Origin: Halovenus marina
GTDB lineage: Archaea > Halobacteriota > Halobacteria > Halobacteriales > Haloarculaceae
Direction of reading: 5' to 3'
Length of the DNA stretch: 64,000 bases
NCBI RefSeq assembly: GCF_051414115.1
Contig: NZ_JBLKNZ010000001.1
Location: 2,356,001-2,420,000 of the forward strand
Shown: positions 54,974-63,689 of the stretch, in pieces
Layout of the letters: every line of letters starts with the position of its first letter
Position numbering within the stretch: the stretch's first letter is position 1
Translations under genes and position numbers: made by a program
The notes under the pieces: generated by a model
Told to the model about the DNA's origin: nothing
Seen by the model: only the letters and a program-made list of their open reading frames with translations
Database searches by the model: none

Positions 54974-56404
54974 ATGGAACAGGTCGACTTCTTGGTCATC
55001 GGGTCAGGTTCGGGTCTCGACGTCGCAAACGCCGCTGTCCAGCGCGGCCAGTCGGTCGCAGTCGTCGAGAAAGGCTCGCTCGGTGGCACCTGTCTCAACC
55101 GTGGCTGTATCCCCTCGAAGCTACTGCTGTATCACGCGGACGTGCTCGAAACGGTCGAGCGTGCGGGTGAGTTCCACATCGACGCCGAAGTCACCGACGT
55201 CGACTTCGCCGACATCGTCCGCGAGGTGAACGAGGAGGTGCAGGCCGACTCGGAGTCGATCCGCCGGGGACTCCGGTCGTCGTCTCGGCACACGCTGTTC
55301 GAGGGAGAGGGTCGATTCGTCGACGAGCGAACGGTCGAGATCTCCGGCGGCGAAGACGACGGGACGCGCGTTCGGGCCGACACAGTGTTGATCGCCGCCG
55401 GAACGCGCCCCGCGATTCCCGACATCGACGGCATCGAGAGCGTCGACTACCTGACCAGTACCGAAGCACTCCAGTTGGAGACGCCACCGGATCACCTCGT
55501 CGTCGTCGGCGGCGGCTACATCGCGGCCGAACTCGGCCATTTCTTCGGGGCGTTCGGGAGCGACGTGACGATCATCGGACGGCGGCCGAACCTGCTTCCC
55601 GAGGCCGACGCGGAGGTCGCAGCGGCGTTCACCGAGCGGTACGCCGAGCGGTTTACCGTTCACACCGGCCACGCGGCGACCAGCGTCTTCGAGAGCGACG
55701 GGCAGGTGACTGTCGAGGCACACCCCTACGAGTACGGCGACGGCGGCGGTATCGTCGACGGCGACGCCGTGACGGTGACGGGGGACGAACTGCTCGTCGC
55801 TGCTGGACGGACTCCGAACACGGACACGCTCAACCTCGACGCGGCGGGCGTCGAAACGGACGACCGTGGGTTCGTAGAGACCAACGAGTATCTCCGGACG
55901 ACCGCAGAAGGCGTGTGGGCACTCGGTGACATCGTCGGCGAGTACCTGCTGAAACACAGCGCGAACCACGAAGCACAGGCCGTCGCGCGAAACCTCTTTG
56001 GGGAGAAACTCCAGCCGGTCGATTACACCGCGATGCCCTTCGCCGTGTTCGCCTCGCCCGAAGTCGCTGGCGTCGGCGCACACGAGTCGGAACTCAAAGA
56101 GGCGGGCCGCGAGTACGCGACGCGCACCTACCGCTACGACGAGACCGCACGGGGGGACGCGATGAAGGCCGACGGTTTCCTGAAGGCGATCATCGGTCTA
56201 GATGGGGAGATTCTCGGCTGTCACATCATCGGCCCGGACGCATCCACCCTCGTTCAGGAAGTCGTCGTGGCGATGAAAGCGGGGTCGGGCACCGTGCAGG
56301 ACATCCGTGAGTCGGTCCACATTCATCCGGCACTCTCCGAGGTCGTCCAGCGTGGGTTTTCGGGACAGTTCAACCGTGGCGGACACTCACAGCACTCGCA
56401 CTGA
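54974..56404 (+). CDS. Pyridine nucleotide-disulfide reductase (Lpd/mycothione-reductase/GCR-like)
   Basis: 476 residues from ATG 54974. The FAD motif VIGSGSGLDVANAA leads to the redox pair GGTCLNRGCIPSKL. The NAD(P) motif is VVGGGYIAAELGHFFGAFGS, and the C-terminal active-site His-Glu is in HIHPALSEVV. These define the dihydrolipoamide/glutathione/mercuric reductase family. No dehydrogenase-complex genes adjoin it. Haloarchaea keep gamma-glutamylcysteine reduced with bis-gamma-glutamylcystine reductase, which resembles mycothione reductase, and the SGSGLDVA start recalls that group. GCR is a good alternative to Lpd. Confidence 0.88.
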   Translation: MEQVDFLVIGSGSGLDVANAAVQRGQSVAVVEKGSLGGTCLNRGCIPSKLLLYHADVLETVERAGEFHIDAEVTDVDFADIVREVNEEVQADSESIRRGLRSSSRHTLFEGEGRFVDERTVEISGGEDDGTRVRADTVLIAAGTRPAIPDIDGIESVDYLTSTEALQLETPPDHLVVVGGGYIAAELGHFFGAFGSDVTIIGRRPNLLPEADAEVAAAFTERYAERFTVHTGHAATSVFESDGQVTVEAHPYEYGDGGGIVDGDAVTVTGDELLVAAGRTPNTDTLNLDAAGVETDDRGFVETNEYLRTTAEGVWALGDIVGEYLLKHSANHEAQAVARNLFGEKLQPVDYTAMPFAVFASPEVAGVGAHESELKEAGREYATRTYRYDETARGDAMKADGFLKAIIGLDGEILGCHIIGPDASTLVQEVVVAMKAGSGTVQDIRESVHIHPALSEVVQRGFSGQFNRGGHSQHSH

Positions 56405-56521
56405 CTGGCGTGGTCGACGAGCGGGGCGAGCGTCACCCCTATATAAACGTTTCTCGCACAGGCGAACACGATACAGTTCCCCCAAACGGGAGTGACTGTG
56501 GGGGTCGTACAGAGAGGTGTA

Positions 56522-56875
56522 ATGACAAACGCAGCAGTCATCATCCTTGCTGGTACCGAAGGACACGAGAACGCTGGCCGCCTCCTGAACGGCCTCGAAA
56601 CGGCAAAGGAGTTCGCTGAACACGGCGATGAGGTGGAACTCATATTCGACGGCGCGGGCACCCAGTGGGTCCCGGAACTCGAAGACGAGGACCACAACCA
56701 TCACGAACTCTACCAGTCTCTGCGCGAGGACACCTCCGTCTGTGACTTCTGTTCCGGCGCGTTCGGCGTCGCGGACGCCGTCGCCGACGCGGGCGTCGTC
56801 ACGCTCGACGACCACGACGGCCACCCGAGCGTTCGCTCGCTGGTTGACGACGGCTACGAAGTCCTCACGTTCTAG
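56522..56875 (+). CDS. DsrE-family small protein
   Basis: 117 residues from ATG 56522, supported by a Shine-Dalgarno GAGGTG (56514-56519) just upstream. It has the DsrE/YchN alpha/beta pattern (AAVIILAGTEGHENAGRLLN, VELIFDGAGTQWVPEL). A CDFCSGAFGV motif carries two Cys that could bear sulfur. DsrE-like proteins act in sulfur transfer or redox control. A TATA box (TATATAAA, 56440-56447) lies upstream with a leader of about 50 bases. The neighbouring disulfide reductase fits a thiol-related role. Confidence 0.85.
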   Translation: MTNAAVIILAGTEGHENAGRLLNGLETAKEFAEHGDEVELIFDGAGTQWVPELEDEDHNHHELYQSLREDTSVCDFCSGAFGVADAVADAGVVTLDDHDGHPSVRSLVDDGYEVLTF

Positions 56876-56905
56876 ACGCGGTTGAACACACCCCTTCTGA
56901 AGCGA

Positions 56906-57400
56906 TTACGGAACCTCCCCATCCATCGATCCGCGATACCACCGCCCCGTCTCAGCACCGCACTCTTCACAGTACGCGACGACTGCGGAGTCGTCGTCGG
57001 TCCGCTCCAGTCGGTTGTCGGTCTGCTCCTCGCAGTCCGAGCAGTATCGGAGTGTCTGTTGCTCGCCGTATTCGAGGGGCGCGCCGAGCGCGAGCGCCCG
57101 AACCGGTTCGTCACCGCGGTTCCAGCCGCGCTGGAGTTCTCCCGGAGCGAATCGGACGATTTCGCCCGCCTCGACCGTGACTGGCCCGTTCTCAGTCTCG
57201 AATGTCGCGGTTCCCTCCTGCACGTAAAACACCTCCTCCTGAATCTCGTGGCTGTGATAGGCAAAGGCGAAGCTGTCTCCCGGTTCGAGTTCGTAGTAGT
57301 TGAGCGCGAGGTCGGTCGTCCCGAGTGCGTCGGTGAGGGGACGCATCACCGCCGCTGGCTGGACGCTGTTTTCGACCTCGTCGATGCGAACCTTCTCCAT
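56906..57400 (-). CDS. Cupin-domain protein with zinc-ribbon tail
   Basis: 164 residues. Residues about 30-105 form a cupin barrel with metal ligands in FAYHSHEIQEEVFYVQEGTA and a second motif VEAGEIVRFAPGE. The C-terminal 55 residues contain two CxxC pairs (RYCSDCEEQ and AYCEECGAE), a zinc ribbon. The cupin part is like small sugar- or ligand-binding regulators. The fusion suggests a binding or regulatory protein rather than a metabolic isomerase. It converges on the DsrE gene. Confidence 0.87.
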   Translation of the reverse strand: MEKVRIDEVENSVQPAAVMRPLTDALGTTDLALNYYELEPGDSFAFAYHSHEIQEEVFYVQEGTATFETENGPVTVEAGEIVRFAPGELQRGWNRGDEPVRALALGAPLEYGEQQTLRYCSDCEEQTDNRLERTDDDSAVVAYCEECGAETGRWYRGSMDGEVP

Positions 57401-57448
57401 ACCCCCACTATTCCGCCGAGTCTTATCATATCCCCGCTGATCTGACCG

Positions 57449-57523
57449 TCAAGCGACGCCGAGTCCAGCGAGGACGAGTCTGACGCCGAACACGGTCAAC
57501 AGCGCGAGCACCGCGATTCGCAC
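57449..57523 (-). CDS. Possible 24-residue single-helix microprotein
   Basis: A GTG codon directly follows the TGA of the beta-propeller gene (TGAGTG). The frame encodes MRIAVLALLTVFGVRLVLAG followed by LGVA: a single membrane helix and no more. It could be a translated microprotein coupled to the upstream gene, or the tail of a decayed membrane-protein gene. Too short for ordinary prediction. Confidence 0.3.
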   Translation of the reverse strand: MRIAVLALLTVFGVRLVLAGLGVA

Positions 57524-58816
57524 TCACAGCTGATGACCGCACGCACACTCACCGATACAGTAGGTCGTCTCGTACTCGCCTGTGAGACTCGCCAGTCGCG
57601 TCTGGATATTCTCCGAGACCGACGACGGTCGAATGCTGGCCGAGGTTGCTCCGTAGGGTTCGGCACCGACGTCGATCGTGGTCGTTATCTCGCCCTGTTC
57701 GTGGTCGATCACGGCCACCTCGTCGGTCGTCTGCACCGGAACGTACAGCTTCGCTCGGTCAGGATCCCAGGTGCCGACGAAGGCCTGTCCCCCGAGGTCG
57801 AGTCGGTCCACCACAATTTCCTCGCCGAGGTCGACGACCGTCACGTCCTCGGTCCCCGGCGTGAACACGTAGCCCGTCTCCGAGTCCGGGCCGATCTCAC
57901 TGGTCAGAGGGCCGTCACCGAGTCCGTCCGCGGGCGTCAAGCGAGCGAGTTCCGTGGGTTCTGTCGGGTCACTCACGTCCCAGATACTCTCGCTGCCGCG
58001 GTCGCCCGCGTTGTGCTCGACCAGCATCCGCTCGCCGTCCCACGCGGCAGTTCCCATCCAGGGTTCCGGGGGAACGCCGTCTCTGGAGTCGACCTCGATC
58101 TGTCGGTGGATCTCGAACGCTTCGACGTCGAGAACTGTCAGCGTGTCGCCAAACAGATCGGGGACGTAGGCGTACTCGCCGTCGGGATGAATCGTCACGT
58201 CACACGGCCCGGGGCCGTCGTTGGTCCCGCGGCCGCCTTCGGACCGACGGTCGATCTCGCCGGTGACGGCCCCGAAGTCCGACGAGTTCGGATCGGCGTC
58301 GATCCGGAACTGTCTGTGAGCCGGTTCGCGGGCGCTGACGACGAGATGGGAGCCATCGGGCGTGCGCTCCTGCCAGTTCGCGCCGGATCCGGTTTCGACG
58401 CTCGCGAGTTCCGAGAGCGTCTCGACGCCGAGTGCGCGAACGCTCTCGCCTGCGTTTATCCAGAGCGACTCCCTCGTGGCATCTGTCAGGCGCGGCGAAA
58501 ACTGGTTCGACGGGAACGATGAGGTCAGCCCCACCGCGACAGTCTCGACGACTTCGTCGCGTTCGACGTCGACGAGACTCACCGTCCCGTCGCCGGTGTT
58601 GAACACGTAGACCGTCGCCGCTTCGGTCGTGTCCGGGTCGGTTCCATCCGACGCGGCGTCCTCGTCGGACCCAGTTTCATCGTTACCGCCGAGACAGCCC
58701 GCCGTGGCCGCAGTTCCGACGGCGGCCGACCCAGCCAGGACGCCACGGCGTGAGACACCTCGTCCGCGAGGGCGTCCGTCACCACCTGCATTTGGATAGA
58801 GTCGCTGGTCTGTCAC
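57524..58816 (-). CDS. Secreted YncE-like beta-propeller lipoprotein
   Basis: 430 residues. The N-terminus carries a Tat lipoprotein signal: VSRRGVLAGSAAVGTAATAG followed by the lipobox Cys. After an Asp/Thr-rich linker come repeated blade motifs of a YVTN/YncE-type propeller: VYVFNTGDGTVSLVDVERDE, DLFGDTLTVLDVEAFEIHRQ, YVFTPGTEDVTVVDLGEEIV and LYVPVQTTDEVAVIDHEQGE. The C-terminus has a CIGECACGHQL cluster that could bind metal. Such propellers are usually binding platforms; the ligand is unknown. Confidence 0.88.
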   Translation of the reverse strand: MTDQRLYPNAGGDGRPRGRGVSRRGVLAGSAAVGTAATAGCLGGNDETGSDEDAASDGTDPDTTEAATVYVFNTGDGTVSLVDVERDEVVETVAVGLTSSFPSNQFSPRLTDATRESLWINAGESVRALGVETLSELASVETGSGANWQERTPDGSHLVVSAREPAHRQFRIDADPNSSDFGAVTGEIDRRSEGGRGTNDGPGPCDVTIHPDGEYAYVPDLFGDTLTVLDVEAFEIHRQIEVDSRDGVPPEPWMGTAAWDGERMLVEHNAGDRGSESIWDVSDPTEPTELARLTPADGLGDGPLTSEIGPDSETGYVFTPGTEDVTVVDLGEEIVVDRLDLGGQAFVGTWDPDRAKLYVPVQTTDEVAVIDHEQGEITTTIDVGAEPYGATSASIRPSSVSENIQTRLASLTGEYETTYCIGECACGHQL

Positions 58817-58859
58817 ACGTGTCTTTGGTCACACGTCACAAAGACACTTCGCACTGGGG

Positions 58860-60431
58860 TCAGAGTCGGTCGAGATACCCCAACACGTCACGCGTATCGA
58901 GTTCTCGATCAATGAGCCAGCGGTCGCCGTACTGATACAGCGTGCCGAGCGTGAGTGCCCAGACGACGTGCCCGAACAGCGACGTCGCCGTCAGATTCAG
59001 AACGCTCGCGGGGATACCGACGAGTTGGAGCCAGAACGGCATGACGACGCCCGCCGCGAACAGCCAGAGAACGAGGCCGAAGGCGACTGCGATCAGCAGC
59101 CGATTCCGGAGTCCGCTCGTGAGCCGTGCCGATCCGACCGAGAGGATACCCGCGTACACGAGACCGAAGACGACGCTGTGAAACTCGTGGCTGATCATCC
59201 CGACGACGGGGTTCTGAATCCCGTAGAGCGCACCGATAATCGGGAGCGAGCCGCCAACGGCGTTCATCGCGACGGTCATCGCGACGCCCGCGACCAGCGC
59301 GGTCACGATGGTGAGTCCGATGCGAGACGGTTCGACGCCGGGTGTGGTCAGCGTCCGCGAGTTCGTGGCGGCGTTCTCGCCAGCCCGTGGGAGTCTGACT
59401 GAGACCGTCGTGCCGTCATCGACGGCCGTCGTAATCGTCCCGTCGAAGCTCTCCGTGAGCAATCGGACGATGTTCAGCCCGAACCCAGTGGTCGGGTCGT
59501 CGAACTCCGCGATCTCACCGCGTTCCAGCAGCGCCTGCTGTTCGGCCGGGAGTCCGGGGCCCTTATCGGAGATGTCGACGACGACGTCGCTGGGCGACGG
59601 GGTGACCGAGACGCGAACCCGCGGCGTCTCGGCGTCGCTGTACGCGACGCTGTTTTCCAGCAACTGTCGGAACACCTCCGCGAGCTGGGCGTTGGCGCGG
59701 ACGCTGATCTCCGTCGTCGGTGGCGTCCACTCGATTTCGGCAGCGGGATACTCCTCGCGGATGCGTTCGATCTCTTCGTCGAGACAGGTCACGACGTCGA
59801 CGGAGCCGAGCGTAATCGACGAGCGGTCTGCGGTCTCCGAGATGTACTTGATGTCCTCGACGATGTCGATCACGTTTTGCGCCTGGTCGCTGACGACCGC
59901 CGCCGAGTCTGCTCTGTGCTGGTCGGTGAGTAGCTCCGAGTGCCCCTTTATCGCCGTCGCGGCGTTGATGACCTTATCTCGGAGCAGGCGATTGAGCAAC
60001 ACCAGCCGGTTCGCCTGCCGTCTGAGTTCCCGCCGGTGTCGACGGTTCCGCGCCGCGTACAGCCCTGTCAGCGTCCCGCCGACGGCCCCACCGATCAGGA
60101 AATTCGAGAGATAGGTCTGGTCGCGAACCTCCCCCATCGCCATCAAATCCGGCTGGGTCCCCAGAATTGTCATGACGACGAGAACACCCATCGTGGCGGT
60201 TCCGAGCACACACCAGACAGCGGTCGTCCGCACCAGTTCCCGGTCGTAGGCACCGACAGAGAGGATCACCCCGAACGCTGCCAGTGACAGGCCGAGCACC
60301 AGCGGAGCGATACCCGCAAAGAGAAACTGGACGGCCGAGTCGTTCGCGGCGAGCGTGACGGTAAAGCGAGTGAGCGCAAAGCCGATAAGCGCGATCAGGA
60401 GTCCACTGAGTGAGACAGATCGCCACGTCAT
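58860..60431 (-). CDS. Membrane histidine kinase with atypical H-box and C-terminal membrane domain
   Basis: 523 residues. An N-terminal membrane region (about 1-125, four helices) precedes a dimerisation helix and an HATPase domain with intact N-box (LLENSVAYSDAE), G1 (DKGPGLP) and G2 (GFGLNIVRLL). The last about 150 residues hold four more membrane helices. In haloarchaeal kinases the H-box reads like LRHDIRN; here it is LRDKVIN, with Asp at residue 152 where the phosphoacceptor His is expected. A nearby His164 (IKGHSE) is at a different helical position. It may be a pseudokinase or a phosphatase-type sensor. It diverges from another kinase gene. Confidence 0.82.
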   Translation of the reverse strand: MTWRSVSLSGLLIALIGFALTRFTVTLAANDSAVQFLFAGIAPLVLGLSLAAFGVILSVGAYDRELVRTTAVWCVLGTATMGVLVVMTILGTQPDLMAMGEVRDQTYLSNFLIGGAVGGTLTGLYAARNRRHRRELRRQANRLVLLNRLLRDKVINAATAIKGHSELLTDQHRADSAAVVSDQAQNVIDIVEDIKYISETADRSSITLGSVDVVTCLDEEIERIREEYPAAEIEWTPPTTEISVRANAQLAEVFRQLLENSVAYSDAETPRVRVSVTPSPSDVVVDISDKGPGLPAEQQALLERGEIAEFDDPTTGFGLNIVRLLTESFDGTITTAVDDGTTVSVRLPRAGENAATNSRTLTTPGVEPSRIGLTIVTALVAGVAMTVAMNAVGGSLPIIGALYGIQNPVVGMISHEFHSVVFGLVYAGILSVGSARLTSGLRNRLLIAVAFGLVLWLFAAGVVMPFWLQLVGIPASVLNLTATSLFGHVVWALTLGTLYQYGDRWLIDRELDTRDVLGYLDRL

Positions 60432-60805
60432 TATGAGAGCACAGAACGTGACGAGTGATAGTGTTATGGGGCAGAGAATGCCGATCGTCCCAGCAGATGA
60501 CAGGTGTCACACGAACTGCTGTCGATCGGATGTGGTCCGTACACATCGATTCAGATATTCATTATCATCCATCAAGAACCAGCCGCCCGTTTATATATCC
60601 GTTTCTGCAAACCGACACATATGCTCACAGCAGGATGGAACTATCGAACTGCGGGTGGACGCAGTTCGCGCTCGTCGTGTGGAACTGAGAGAGCCACTGG
60701 GCCACCGTGTACTGCCGCGCTTGAACGCAGTGGTGCTGCGGTCGGACGAACAGACGCGAAACAGACGAAACGCTGTGGCCGCGCTGTGAACGATTCAAAT
60801 ACGAG
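60432..60805. other. Divergent promoter region between two kinase genes
   Basis: 374 bases. A strong TATA element TTTATATA at 60590-60597 on the plus strand would start transcription near 60620, giving the downstream kinase gene a leader of about 185 bases. That is long for this genome and could hold a regulatory structure or a short uORF. A frame from 60620 to 60809 encodes a basic, Arg/Thr-rich peptide unlike the proteome, so I do not call it. Confidence 0.45.
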
Positions 60806-63004
60806 ATGAGGACCATGCCCGAAGCACGACGCGTGAACGACCGCGGGGGCGACGGTATCGAGGGGATCACAGCGACGACGACAGTGCTCGTCGTCGACGA
60901 CGACGGCGAATTCGCACAGCTAGTCGGGGCGTACCTCGAAGACGAACACGGGTTCGAGGTGCAGATTGAGACCGATGCGACGGCCGCGCTCGATTTGTTG
61001 CGACGGTCAAGCGAGATTGACTGCGTGGTGAGTGACTACGCGATGCCGGAGATGGACGGTCTCGAATTGCTACAGGCAGTGAAAGAGCACGAACCCGAGT
61101 TGCCCTTCGTTCTCTTTGCTGGACAGGGGTCCGAACACGTCGCAAGCGAAGCGATCCATCTCGGCGCGGACGACTATCTCGAGAAGGACACCGGGGAAAA
61201 GCGGTACGAACTACTTGCGACACGGATCGAAAACTGCGTCACAATCGCCAGACAGCAGCAGACCCTGCAGGATCTCTACGCGGCGATCGAACACGCGGGT
61301 CACGCAATCCTGGTGACCGACACCGACGGCACAATCACCTACGCCAATCCGACCATGGAGGAACTGTCCGGCTACGACCTCTCGGAACTGCGGGGGGACT
61401 CCCCCGCGATACTCAACTCCGGCGAACACGACGACGACTTCTATCGGGACCTCTGGGAGACGATCACGGCCGGTGAAATCTGGACGGGTGAGATCACAAA
61501 CGAGCGCAAGGACGGCGAACGCTACGTCATCGACCAGACCATCGCACCGATCACGAACGCCGGTGAGATCACTGGCTTCGTCGCCATCAATCGCGACATC
61601 ACCGAGCGCAGAGCGCGCGAACGCGAACTCCGGATGTTCCGCGAGGCGGTCGAACAGGCCGGCCACGCGATACTGGTGACCGACACCGACGGCACCATCG
61701 AGTACGTCAACCCCGCCTTCGAGGAGATGACCGGCTACGACCGCGACACCACCATCGGAAACACGCCTGCGATACTCAAATCCGGTGAACACGACGACGC
61801 CTTCTATCGGGACCTCTGGGGAGCGATCTGCAGCGGGGAAGTCTGGAACGGCGAGATCATCAACGAACGCAAGGACGGCGAACGCTACGTCATCGACCAG
61901 ACCATCGCACCGATCACCGACGACGGCGACCTCACTGGCTTCGTCGCGATCAACCGCGACATCACCGAGCGCAAAGAGCGCGAACGCGAACTCCGGATGT
62001 TCCGCGAGGCGGTCGAACAGGCTGGTCACGCCGTCGTCGTGACCGACACCGACGGCACCATCGAGTACGTCAACCCCGCCTTCGAGGAGATGACCGGCTA
62101 CGACCGCGACACCGCCATCGGAAACACGCCTGCGATACTCAAATCCGGCGAACACGACGACGCCTTCTATCGGGACCTCTGGGAGACGGTCCTCGACGGC
62201 GAAGTGTGGCAGGGGGAAGTCATCAACGAGCGCGAGGACGGCGAACGCTACGTCATCGACCAGACTATCGCACCGCTCACCGACGACGGCGAACTCACCG
62301 GCTTCGTGGCCGTCAACCGCGACATCACGGAGTTAAAAGAACAGCAACGGGAACTACAGCGACAGAACGACCGCCTCGAAAACTTCGGACGAACCGTCGC
62401 GCACGACCTGCGGAACCCGCTGAACGTCATGGACGTCCATCTCGAAGAGGCGAAGGCGGCAGACGACCCCGGACAGGCCCACAACGAGATCAGGACGGCA
62501 ATCGACCGGATGTCGGCGCTCATCGACGAGTTGCTCGCACTTGCCAAACACGGCAAGAGCGTCCTCGACCCGAAACCGGAATCACTCGCGATCGTCACAC
62601 AGGCCGCGTGGGACCACGTCAACACGCAGGCGATGACGCTCACAGTCGACAGCGATGCGACTCTGTTGATGGACATGTCCCGGGTGACGGAACTGTTCGA
62701 GAACCTGTTCCGAAACGCGCGCGAACACGCCGGAGCAGACGCCGCGGTCCACGTCGGGACGCTCGGCGATGGCTTCTACGTCGAAGACGACGGGCCTGGC
62801 ATCCCGCCGAACAAGCGAGACGGCGTGCTCGAATCGGGCGTCACGACCTCTGAGGACGGTACTGGATTCGGCCTCGCAATCGTCAGCCAGATTGCCGAAG
62901 CACACGACTGGGAGATAACCGTCTGCGAGGGGCGTGCTGGCGGTGCACGATTCGAGTTCCACGACGTCACGCAGGCCGATCACGAAACGCATCCGGGGAC
63001 TTAA
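60806..63004 (+). CDS. Hybrid sensor kinase: receiver, three PAS repeats, HisKA-HATPase
   Basis: 732 residues, soluble. A receiver domain (about 25-145) has the phosphoacceptor Asp in VVSDYAMPEMDG. Three PAS domains follow (about 155-270, 278-395, 403-515), all sharing AGHA.VVTDTDGTI.Y.NP, ILxSGEHDD.FYRDLW and ERYVIDQTIAP; the last two are almost identical. HisKA has the His in VAHDLRNPLN. HATPase has NLFRNAREHA, DDGPGIP and GFGLAIVSQI. The near-identity of the PAS copies extends to DNA and points to recent duplication. The input signal is unknown. It diverges from the atypical kinase gene. Confidence 0.92.
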   Translation: MRTMPEARRVNDRGGDGIEGITATTTVLVVDDDGEFAQLVGAYLEDEHGFEVQIETDATAALDLLRRSSEIDCVVSDYAMPEMDGLELLQAVKEHEPELPFVLFAGQGSEHVASEAIHLGADDYLEKDTGEKRYELLATRIENCVTIARQQQTLQDLYAAIEHAGHAILVTDTDGTITYANPTMEELSGYDLSELRGDSPAILNSGEHDDDFYRDLWETITAGEIWTGEITNERKDGERYVIDQTIAPITNAGEITGFVAINRDITERRARERELRMFREAVEQAGHAILVTDTDGTIEYVNPAFEEMTGYDRDTTIGNTPAILKSGEHDDAFYRDLWGAICSGEVWNGEIINERKDGERYVIDQTIAPITDDGDLTGFVAINRDITERKERERELRMFREAVEQAGHAVVVTDTDGTIEYVNPAFEEMTGYDRDTAIGNTPAILKSGEHDDAFYRDLWETVLDGEVWQGEVINEREDGERYVIDQTIAPLTDDGELTGFVAVNRDITELKEQQRELQRQNDRLENFGRTVAHDLRNPLNVMDVHLEEAKAADDPGQAHNEIRTAIDRMSALIDELLALAKHGKSVLDPKPESLAIVTQAAWDHVNTQAMTLTVDSDATLLMDMSRVTELFENLFRNAREHAGADAAVHVGTLGDGFYVEDDGPGIPPNKRDGVLESGVTTSEDGTGFGLAIVSQIAEAHDWEITVCEGRAGGARFEFHDVTQADHETHPGT

Positions 63005-63029
63005 CAGCCCACCGACCGATCACCCGGTG

Positions 63030-63689
63030 ATGAGCGACGGGCGCGACGAGGATGATGGGGAATCGGCCGAAAGCGACGGGTGCGTCGATTCCGACGCCAC
63101 GACCGACCGACGCGAGGTCGACCGCGACGGCTCGACTGACAGCCACGAGGTGACTGACACGACACCGGTCGACCGGAGCGATTCGTCGGAGACGGAATCG
63201 GCGGCCCGGATCGAGACCTACACGACAGACCGGCTCTCGCTGTCCCCCGACGTTCGACTCCTCTGGGGGATCAAGGCGACGGCCCTGCTGGTGCTGCTCG
63301 GAGTTGTCGTCGGGACAGTGATGGTCGGTGTGGGTGTCCACCCCGCCTTCGCGTTACTCGTCGGTGTGACGCTCGTCGTCGCGGGGGCCGTCTGGGTGTT
63401 GTTGCACTACCGACGCTGGGTGTATCAGATCCGGGCGGACACCATCTACCTCGAACGCGGCGTGTTCACCCACGTCCGCACGCTCGTTCCCTACGTCCGG
63501 ATCCAGCACGTCGACACCAGTCGCGGCCCGCTCGAACGGGCGCTGGGGCTCTCTACCCTCGTCGTGTACACAGCCGGGTCACGGGGTGCTGACGTCTCGA
63601 TTCCCGGGCTCACCCCCGAGCAGGCGCGGGACCTCCAGCAGCGCGTGAAGGAACTCGCAATCGAAGCCGAGGGTGACGACGCACTATGA
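63030..63689 (+). CDS. PH-like (bPH2/YdbS-type) membrane protein
   Basis: 219 residues from ATG 63030. The first 60 are Asp/Ser/Thr-rich and probably disordered. Two membrane helices follow (TALLVLLGVVVGTVMVGVGV, FALLVGVTLVVAGAVWVLLH), then a bacterial PH-2 domain with YQIRADTIYLERGVFTHVRT, VPYVRIQHVDTSRGPLERAL. Proteins of this family often occur as adjacent pairs (YdbS-YdbT type). The stop overlaps the next, related gene by four bases. Function is unclear; membrane lipid or envelope roles have been suggested. Confidence 0.88.
   Translation: MSDGRDEDDGESAESDGCVDSDATTDRREVDRDGSTDSHEVTDTTPVDRSDSSETESAARIETYTTDRLSLSPDVRLLWGIKATALLVLLGVVVGTVMVGVGVHPAFALLVGVTLVVAGAVWVLLHYRRWVYQIRADTIYLERGVFTHVRTLVPYVRIQHVDTSRGPLERALGLSTLVVYTAGSRGADVSIPGLTPEQARDLQQRVKELAIEAEGDDAL

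Noticed and set aside
60620..60809. Leaderless frame downstream of the 60590 TATA box, overlapping the kinase start by ATGA
   Set aside because: The promoter spacing and overlap are attractive, but the peptide is basic, Arg/Thr/Gly-rich and unlike the acidic proteome. It is more likely untranslated leader.
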